From assembly GCF_024713945.1 (NCBI RefSeq), contig NC_134679.1:2175001-2239000 (forward strand): a stretch of DNA of 64,000 nt, read 5' to 3'. Positions 55,288 through 64,000 of the stretch are shown here, piece after piece (position 1 is the first letter of the stretch; each line of letters starts with the position of its first letter). Made by a program: the position numbers and the translations under genes. The notes under the pieces were generated by a model. The model saw nothing but the letters and a program-made list of their open reading frames with translations. It made no database searches and was not told the DNA's origin. Source of the DNA: Dermatophagoides farinae (Eukaryota > Arthropoda > Arachnida > Sarcoptiformes > Pyroglyphidae).

Positions 55288-57050
55288 TTGTGTTTTTGTA
55301 CAAAATACCAATCGAAACAAAAATATATAAAAATCTGGTTTGTTCTAGTGCGTGTGTGTGTGTGTGTAAAGCAAAATATTTCATTTTCCAAAAAAACAAA
55401 AACAATCACAAATATGAGAAAATCAGTTTGAAAACTGGCAAATCGTAAATGATAATTATACGACTAATTAATTGCATTAATTATTATCATTGGTAGATTT
55501 AGAAATGAACCAAAAAAAAATTCATAAAAAATCCCGGAAATCTTTGCCAAAATGTTTTTTTTAATGGCCAATTTGACATTATATAAATCATCATTTCAAT
55601 TTATTCTGTCTGTTATTTGCCTTTGCGAATTATCATCAAAAAAAAATCATATTGAACTAAACGGCGATAAAATGTGAAAAAAAATAATCGGATGTAATCA
55701 TTATTTTGATGATGATGATGAGTTCAAACCTAGATTCAAGTACTTCATTCATTCATTCAGCATCATCATCAGCATCATCATCATCAATGTTTTATTTTTC
55801 CTGATCTCTGTAAAAACATATACAGATATAGATAGATAGATTAGTTAGTTAGTTAGTTAGCTATACAGTAATAAGATTGATAGATAGATTACAAATAGCT
55901 TTCAAAATAGAAAGAAAAAAAAATATCAAATATTTTGACACCAATTTATAATGATGCGAGTGAAGAAGAAGAAGAAAAAAAATTTTTTTTCGACCATCAG
56001 GAATGACCGAATCAAACAACAAGCAACAAATTACAAATTAAGCCATACTGTGCAACGTTTTTTTTTTCCTTTTTTCTTCTTTCATAAATAAATCTGATTG
56101 GTTTCATCAGTATTAGTGGTAGTAGTAGTTATTGTAGTAGTAATAATAATATTATTAATTTTAATATATATACCTGAACTGTGTTTGTGTATCATATCTG
56201 GTCAATGACTATAGTTTGACCTAACCTATGTTTTTTTTTTTTTTTTGCTCTTAGATTTCTCATCCATATCATGATTGAACGAAGAAAAAAAAGATGAAAA
56301 TTCATTGCTTCACAGTCAGTGGTTAGTAGTATATGCACTATTAGCTTCATCGAAATCATATCATTGATCACAAACCAATTGAATTTCTGGTCAAACAAAA
56401 AAAAAACATTTATTTCTGTTTTGATCATCAACAGCGTCTTTATATTATTAGGCCGGTATTTACTCGCACGTCAGCACATTTACACACACACACATAAATA
56501 CACTCCTATTAAGAATTACTATTAATCACAAATCACAAATCATTTATTAAGTATATATACTTCATTATTATAACCATCTTAAATAGCAGCAACAGAAGCC
56601 AATATATGAACGAAATTAAATGCAATGAATATGATCATCATATCAAATCAAAAGATTTAAAAGGATTTTTATTGGACAATTTCACAAGATTTCTGTTTTG
56701 AATTTTTGTTTTGATGATCATCAACGCATTTAATCGAGCTATCATCATCATCATCATCATCTGTTTATACCTAATTAAAGCATGCAGAAAAAAAATCCCA
56801 TCCACCACAATTTATTCAGTACAAACTTTTTCCGTTTGATTGATGTTTAAAAACAATTTCACACTCATCAATTTATATATATATTGATCATTGATAATGA
56901 ATCGATCCAAATCGAATTGTAAATTATTTGGATTGAAAAAATAGAATAAAATCTTCTGGCTTGTTCATATATTTAGGGTAATGAAACTAGGTGGAAAAAA
57001 ATATTTTTCTTTGCAAAAATCAACTCACCAAGTGTCAGAATGATACCAAT

Positions 57051-57077
57051 TGTGTGTGTGTGTGTGTGTGTGTGTGT
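57051..57077 (+). repeat. (TG)n microsatellite
   Basis: About thirteen uninterrupted TG units. Confidence 0.85.
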
Positions 57078-58459
57078 TAACGAGCCGATCAAAGTGATGA
57101 TGTTAACATCAACAACAACAGGCTAGGCCAAATAACTTACAAAATAATAATAACATCCATATCATCATCATCATCATCATCATGGAATATGAAAAAAACG
57201 CCTTAGAACTCCTGCTGATATGATGTTAATAATTTGAGCTAAAATTTGAATTTTTTTTTCTTTTCATTCATTCATTCATTCATCTCATCATCATCATCAT
57301 CATCAGAACTAAGAAAAAAAAATTATTGGACACAATTAGCTTATATCGATCGTCAAAAAAAAAATTAAATGTAGAAAATGGAAATTCCCTTCCCTGAATG
57401 CTAGAAAAAAGGCCACCCTTCTTTTTCCCCATCTCTCTCTCTCTATCTTTTTTCTCTCGTTAAAAATTTTCATTTTTGACAAGTGTGTCGACAGGTCATG
57501 TCGAAATGGCAATGTAGTATTTAATTGATTCTAATACACACATTTAGAGTTCTCTATGTTTGTGTTATTAGGTTGGTTTTGTAGTTTTATCAATTCTTCA
57601 ATACAAAAAAAAATCGTTATGATCATCATTTTGATGATGATGATGATGATGATGATTGTAGATTGATCTAATAAAAAAAAACGTCTGTCATATGTCCAGA
57701 TGTGTGTGCGGTTATTTTTTCCCCATTATTTATTATTATAAATGATTTTATCTATGCAAATTTGTTTAAATGAATAAAAATGATTTGCTTGAAATTTTTT
57801 TTACATGATATTTAGCTTTAATAAATTTTGTCGTTACTGTTGCTGTTGTTGTTGTTGTGTGTGTGTTCGTCAAATAGTTTTTGACTGCTGACTTTTGACA
57901 CATTCAAAATCACAATCATCATCATCATCAGGTGTTCAGGTTTTTTTTCATAAATTCAATCTGATCAATTTTTCTTCCATAGTTGGGATTGGTGCTTTTG
58001 TGTGAATGTATGATGATGATATCAATATATGGCTGGTCACTGGTTGTCGATTGCAATTTGGTTTGATCATTGATCGGATCGATGATTTTTTTTTCTCATT
58101 TTTCATTTAGTTTTGCTTTCATATTTGAAAGATTAAATTTTGTGTTTTACAATAAAGAAAAAAAAGTCAAACACACAAGTATGGCTATTTAGATTGAGAC
58201 TTTATTTTTTTTTTTTTTGTTCAATTCAATCAAAATCATCGTAGAAAACTGGCCAAGCTAAACTTAAAAATAAACTCAACGAAGAGAGAATGAAAGAAAG
58301 AAAAAGGAAGCTAAAAATTTGATTGACAGGATCTAAAGCAATGGGAATGATGAACAATGGATATGAGAGAAAAAAAAGAAAACATTTTCACGGAATTTGA
58401 AAAAAAAATCGATATTGTAAATTACAATTTAAGTACCTTATAATAATATATTAGGTAGT

Positions 58460-58491
<32 letters not shown>

Positions 58492-60479
58492 GAACAAAAC
58501 TTCGATGGTGGCTAATTAGTCAAATATCAGTATGAATGAATGAATGAATGAATGGAAAAAAAATCAAATTCAATTAAATTCAATCAAAGTGAAAATATCA
58601 TGCAAATGATGAACAAATACTCGTTAAACTGGTCTTGTCTTGATAAAATGATGACGATGATGATGATGATAAGTTGCTAATTAATAAGATGATGATGAAT
58701 AGACATCATCAATGAATGAAAAAACGGATCTAGCTAATCTACCTTCTACAGATAATGATGAAGGATATGATAACCTGTATCACAACACCATCATCAAATT
58801 GATATAGATAGAGCACCTTGAATTTTTTGTTTCATATAATAATTAATTACACTTGAATACAACTGTGATTGAACCAATGCATGACTGCATGCAGCATGCT
58901 GCTTTTAATGTCTATAAAAATTCATTTTTTTTAATAATAATGAAAAAAATGCTGATTTTTTTTCATGGCCACCATGAAACTGATGGCATCAAATGGTTTT
59001 CGATCTAATTATGAAAAAAAATTTACATTTTTTTGGCTAAATAGCCCCGAAAATAAATTGTCGTTTGAAGGAATATGATTCCTTGTTTCATTTATAAATA
59101 CACAAAAAAACAATTTCATAGTCGTCGTCGTCGTCTTCGTCATTGTCGGTGGATTTGTGGACCTCACGCAAACTTAAATACACATATCCCACTAACAACA
59201 ACAACAACAACAACAAAGGTCAAAAATATAAGATCTACCCTCCTCTTCTGGATTGTTGAAGAGAGAGAAAAAAAATGATTCAAATTCATTCATGCGAATT
59301 CATTATTGATTTCAATGATTTTATTTTTTTGTTGTCGAGAACATACAGTTTTCTCTTTCTCTTTTTCTTTTCTTTTCAATTTAATTCTGTGTTTATATTT
59401 TTTTTACAAATCATAATACATTTTCAAGATTTAATTATGCTAATCTTTCTTTTCTTTTTTTTGTTATTTTTTGTCTGTTTATTTATTTTTTCAATTTCAT
59501 CTGAGAGGGTCTCACTCACTCACTCACTCTTTGTGACAGTTTGTTTGAAATCATACAAATTGATTGTATCTATTCACGTTTTTTTGGGACAAATAATAAT
59601 ATTGATCAATATCAATATTGATAAATATTGATTCAAGTCAAGTACTTTTAAAATGTTTTAATATATATGATGATGAATGGGAATGAATTTTTTTTTTCAT
59701 CCATATGGATCACTGTTATTAGAAAATGGAATGGTTTCAGAATAATTCAATATCTACACTTGAAATTATTAAATGAAAATATCATCATCACGATGATGAT
59801 GATGACCATCATCAATGTCAAAGTCAATGATGATTATGATGATGATGATTGTTTAGCCACCAACAACGAATCAATTTGAAAAATGGAAAAAAAAATTCAA
59901 TGTGTGTGGGGTTTCGATTGATTCGAATGTTTTTTTTTTCGTTTTCAGTATGGTTAATTGTCACACACACACGCAGACTAATCCATAATACTTGACTCTC
60001 AATCAACAAATAAAAAGTGGACACACACACACATTCATTTCATTCACTTATGCAGCTGTGTAGGTTTACAGCAGCTGTAGACATTATCGTTCATCCAAAT
60101 CTCCAAAAAAAAAAATCCATAGGTTTGTTTCTGATCCAATCGAATGAATGAATGAATGTATATAATTCACTTGAATTTGTCAACCATAGTGGAAAAATAA
60201 ATTTGTTATATATATTTGCATGTGTGTGTGTGTGTATGTTTTTTTTCGCATGAATCTATCCAAATCCGAATATAAACGGATTGAAAAGTGAAAGAAAAAC
60301 ATTTGATACACTAACGATAATTTCATCAGGACATATTGATAAATCAATGACAAGGTGATTTGTTGTTGTATATCATCAAAAAATGTCACATTTTTTTTGT
60401 TGGTTTTGTTGGTTTCATTACCACACACACACACAGCCCATATAGATAGATTGAATGACAGTATGATTCGTTTCATTTA

Positions 60480-61040
60480 GCTTGGATTCAGTTATTTTAA
60501 TTCGATACCGGTGGTTATTGGTAAATTTTATGGTGGTGCTGGTGAGTCTCATTGATCAAAATTTAGATTGGTAAAATTGAATTCAGCAAAAAAACGTGAT
60601 CAAGTGATTCCATTTATTCTATAACTATGTACTTTGAAAACATTGTTGTTGGTTTCCATTCATAGTTTTCTATGTTTGATGGAGATTCCATACATTTGCA
60701 ACGAGCCGGATCCATCCAAAACGATCATCAATCTAGTGTTGTGTGCCCCAAAAGTGTATTTGAAACCAAAAACCAAATAGTCAAAGAATGAGAAAAATAA
60801 AAATCTAAATGTCAATGTTTTGGCCAATTTAATTTTTCTCTTGTCGATTATTAGCAAAAATTTTTCAAAGTTTTAATGTTATGGTCATTTTTTTTCTGTG
60901 ATCGTGTGTTCTGTTTGTTTCAGGACAAATTAGCATTAATAAATTAACAAAAATGTCAAACTTAACAACCAATAATAATAATAATTATGATAACAATCAC
61001 GACAACAACGGCATTGGCATTGACATTGGTCATTTGAAAT
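60480..61040 (+). other. cluster of exon-like blocks in the gene-poor region (uncertain)
   Basis: Three less repetitive blocks carry splice-like borders on the plus strand. Block A is 60481-60541, after TTTCATTTAG and before GTGAGT; one frame reads LGFSYFNSIPVVIGKFYGG. Block B starts at 60666 after CATTCATAG and stays open to a TGA at 60788, with the frame FSMFDGDSIHLQRAGSIQND near its start. Block C starts at 60924 after TTTGTTTCAG and reads GQISINKLTKMSNL then Asn-rich sequence. A joins C in frame through phase 1, whereas A joins B only in a different frame of A, so they may be alternative exons or chance. I recognise no family. The minus strand of block B is also open. Confidence 0.22.
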
Positions 61041-61102
61041 GTGACATTTTTTTTTTTTTTTTTTGGCCACACAATATTTAAATTGTCATAATCATACGAC
61101 AT

Positions 61103-61136
<34 letters not shown>

Positions 61137-64000
61137 ACATCGATTTAAATCGAGCGGAAAAACAAATTGTAATACAAGATATTTCTTCATTCATTCATTC
61201 ATTGAATCACATATGATTATCCATATTGTGGTCACATTGAATTTGAATAAATTAATGTTGTGATGGTGTGTATTATAGCACAGATTTATTGAATCTAAAG
61301 TGAGCATAGTGTGTGTGTGTGTGTGTGTGTACAAATTCAGGAGGAAGATGGAAAATTTTCTTGTCAATTCTAAAATTTTTTTTTCATTTTTTTTAACTTG
61401 TTTAAAATTTATATCGTCTACTTCACAAATTCATTTTTGCAATTTTTTTTTTCCAAACACACACAAAAAAAATTCACTTGTTGCTCATTTAATAATTTAT
61501 TATATTATATTTCGTTCGTTTGGGTAATAATAATAATGGAAAAGTCTCAGTTGCCTAAATAGTAAATAGTGAATAAGCGCTACTAATTTATTGAAATGAC
61601 ATGGATTCGAAAGAAAAATTTGTTAAACTTGAAATTTTTTTTTTTTTTTTGCAAAATTAGATTTAGAAGACCAATATTTAAACCAAAGTTAAATGTAAAA
61701 TTATCCATATAGTATGTAAAATACAAATGTACACTTGTTGAAATTTTTTTTTTTTTAGTTCCTGTTTTGGCCATAAATTTTCCTTAAAACATTCAAGATT
61801 TCGTAGCAATGATCAAAATGAAGAAAAAAAAAAGAAATTCATATCTGAAATTGCATAAACCACCATAAATGGCCATTCAAATACAATGGAAATTTTAAAT
61901 TGAATTAAATATCGTGAAATAAACAAAAAAAAATTCTCAAGGTGTCAACTATGTTTCATTTTGAAACAAATAAATAAACAACAAACGAATTTCAATTGGT
62001 GAAAATTTTATCCAATTTACAATCTGCAATGTTTGTGCTTCTTCATTCAAATGATTTTGATGGCGATAACCTTTAAATGAATAAATGAATAAACAAACAA
62101 CACATAGACATCATTATCAGGATCAGTATGAGATCATATCCGTATCATCATCATCATCATCATCATCTTAATAATTTTCTAAAGTAAATATTGTAAATTT
62201 ACATACAAAATCGGAACATTTTATTTAACCTAATGGAAAAGCTAATTTATATTCAATTCACAACACTCATATAAAGATGATTATGATGATGATGATGATA
62301 ATCAGAATAGGAAAATGATGTAGGCAATCAACAACAACAACAAAAATCTATTTGGTCGAATTTTTTTTCCGTTTTCTTTTTTTTTTTTTTTTTTTTTTGG
62401 TTTAGCATTTTGTCGCACAGTATTATTTATTTTTTCTGATCAATTTATAGTGTGGGTGAGGCATGTTTTTTTTCAACACTTTTAAACGAAATTCTTTTTG
62501 ACCACAACAACAACAGATTAAGTGTTCGTTGATGATGAATCCATTATGATGATGATCATCGTTTGTCCAGAATATAGAAAAAAGAAACGTTCATGTTCGG
62601 TGATTGAATGTTTTTTTTTGAGATTTAATTTATAAATGGAAAAAACCAAAAATTTATTTATTCTGTCAAATTTTTTCAGATTCGATTAATTGATTACCAT
62701 AATCAATTACGATTGACCATTCACAGAAAAAAAATTGATTTTTTTTAATTAAAATATTATTTCATCATTGAATGGGTGAAATGAAAAATCATTTTATCAA
62801 TTAAATTTGATTGATTACAATTGAATTTAGCAATTGTCCTAACCTATATGAATGTAATAGAGAGTAACTTTTTACAAATCAATTATGGTCATCATCATCG
62901 ATGAATGAATGATTGGGCGAGAAAATTTGAAAAAAACAATGTTTTTTTTCTCTTCTTTTATTCAACTATTTGATATTGAATTGCATAGAAATGGGCGTCA
63001 TTTGATTAGCCAATGGTCGAAACTAATCATTGATTGGTCGACCAAAAAAAAAGACAATACTACCTATGCAAAAAAAAAAATTTATTTCAGATAATAATGA
63101 TGATTATTCGCTTGTTAAAGATTACATTTTTTTTTGAACAATTCGTTCATATATATTGATGATTATAATCCTGATGATCTACTAATATTGTGCCATTCAC
63201 ACATAGAACATAATCATCAATATGAGCGGGCGTGCAATTTTTGTATGATCATCACCCACCACCGTCAACAACAAGCGGACAAAAAAAACCATTGAAAATC
63301 TCATTTCAAATTGGAGATAATTTTAGAAATTGGAAACATTTTTTTTTCATTCTTCTATCATTGATCAAAATGACCAAGAAAAAAAAATCATTCAAAGATT
63401 AATTTCATTCAAATTGGAATTCTGTTTATGATCATGATCGAAGAGAAAATTTTTTCCCTCTCTCTCTCAAAAAAAATCGATCAATCGAAAGAATCATCAT
63501 CATTTTTTTTTTTTGATGTCAATTCATTCAAATTGTAATGCAACAATTATTAATTTGTATCGATAATTTGTATTTACAAAACGGACAAACATTCACTTAT
63601 TATAATTATCATCAAATGATAAATTGGCTCAAAACAACGAATAATACACACACACACACACACAACATGTTATTGATGCCAAAATATTTAGATCTACTGA
63701 TGTAACAACAATCAGCAGTCGGTATATATGTATGTCTGTCTTATGTCTGTTGAATGAAGTCGGCATGAATGAAGGAAAAAAAAATTTTTTCGAATCTCGA
63801 TTCGTTTCGATTCATAGAACGAAAAAAAAAGAATTTTATTTTTTTTTTCTAGTCCATTCGAAATATCTAGAATATGGATGGATGGATGGATGGAAATTAA
63901 TCAAATGATTGATTGTTGTAAATGATAATAATAATAATTTCTAACCTAAACACAGGAGGAGCTAATAAATTAAATGAACGATAACCACGATGCCACACAT
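61041..64000. other. simple-sequence, gene-poor DNA to the window end
   Basis: No gene is supported. The DNA has long poly-T (61048-61064, 62378-62398), GT and AC runs, ATC repeats (62146-62166) and an ATGG tetranucleotide run (about 63874-63892). Confidence 0.6.
61105..61134 (+). repeat. (AC)n microsatellite
   Basis: Fifteen uninterrupted AC units. Confidence 0.85.

Larger units (their letters stand above)
36635..60479. other. long gene-poor region rich in microsatellites
   Basis: No exon or RNA gene can be defended here. Open frames reach at most about 100 codons and are translated low-complexity DNA (Met, Ile, His, Asp, Val, Thr runs). Short (GAT/ATC)n tracts recur, with (CA/GT)n, (AAC/GTT)n, long poly-A and poly-T. 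I looked for tRNA B-box-like GGTTCGAATCC patterns by eye and found none. Odd spots are an 18-bp CpG-rich palindrome at 42899-42916, a small CG-rich patch near 51324-51341 and nested palindromes at 58885-58902. The region could hold long introns or distal regulatory DNA of a gene beyond the window. Confidence 0.6.

Overview
The window is nuclear DNA of a small-genome arthropod. The base composition is very AT-rich. Introns are mostly 50-480 bp with GT..AG ends, and simple repeats (GAT/ATC, CA/GT, AAC/GTT, poly-T) fill the non-coding DNA. The msn/MAP4K4-type kinase ends in residues I recall from Drosophila msn. Together with the compact genes and a divergent intronless multi-pass membrane protein, this suggests an acariform mite (astigmatid, house-dust-mite-like). 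That assignment is inference from memory of the protein families; no search was run.

Layout. 1-3300: the first two coding exons of a SHOX-type paired-class homeobox gene on the minus strand. The last homeodomain residues and the 3' end lie to the left of the window. 3301-10168: non-coding, simple-sequence DNA. 10169-22421: a dense island of eight cellular genes: RagA/B GTPase (-), NUDT9 ADP-ribose hydrolase (+), UBXN1-like (-), a small Ser/Arg-rich protein with an apparent frameshift (+), SNW1/SKIP (-), PP6 catalytic subunit (+), FAM20B xylosylkinase (-) and 6-phosphogluconolactonase (+). From NUDT9 to PGLS strands alternate, so neighbours share either a short head-to-head promoter space (294-495 bp) or a very short tail-to-tail space (57-124 bp). 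A decayed Helitron helicase with a GC-rich, hairpin-bearing tail sits between RagA and NUDT9. 22422-28127: a second simple-sequence spacer. 28128-33664: a misshapen/MAP4K4 kinase in at least 14 exons. 33997-34612: NAA10 acetyltransferase. 34903-35017: a 115-bp hAT-type MITE with a perfect 8-bp target duplication. 35366-36634: an intronless multi-pass membrane protein, possibly a chemoreceptor. 36635-64000: about 27 kb with no gene I can defend, rich in microsatellites, with one cluster of exon-like blocks near 60.5-61.0 kb.

Function. The genes are mostly conserved housekeeping or signalling components: mTORC1 nutrient sensing (RagA), ADP-ribose clearance (NUDT9), p97/ubiquitin (UBXN1), splicing and transcription (SNW1, Ser/Arg protein), phosphatase (PP6), proteoglycan linker synthesis (FAM20B), pentose phosphate pathway (PGLS), JNK-linked kinase (msn) and co-translational acetylation (NAA10). 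Nothing shows that they act together. Their clustering looks like genome compaction.

No clearly new multi-gene system is visible. The most distinctive signals are the Helitron relic and its tail, the clean hAT MITE, the kinase that has lost its central coiled coil, a possible 69-nt cassette exon inside its CNH domain, and the orphan membrane protein.
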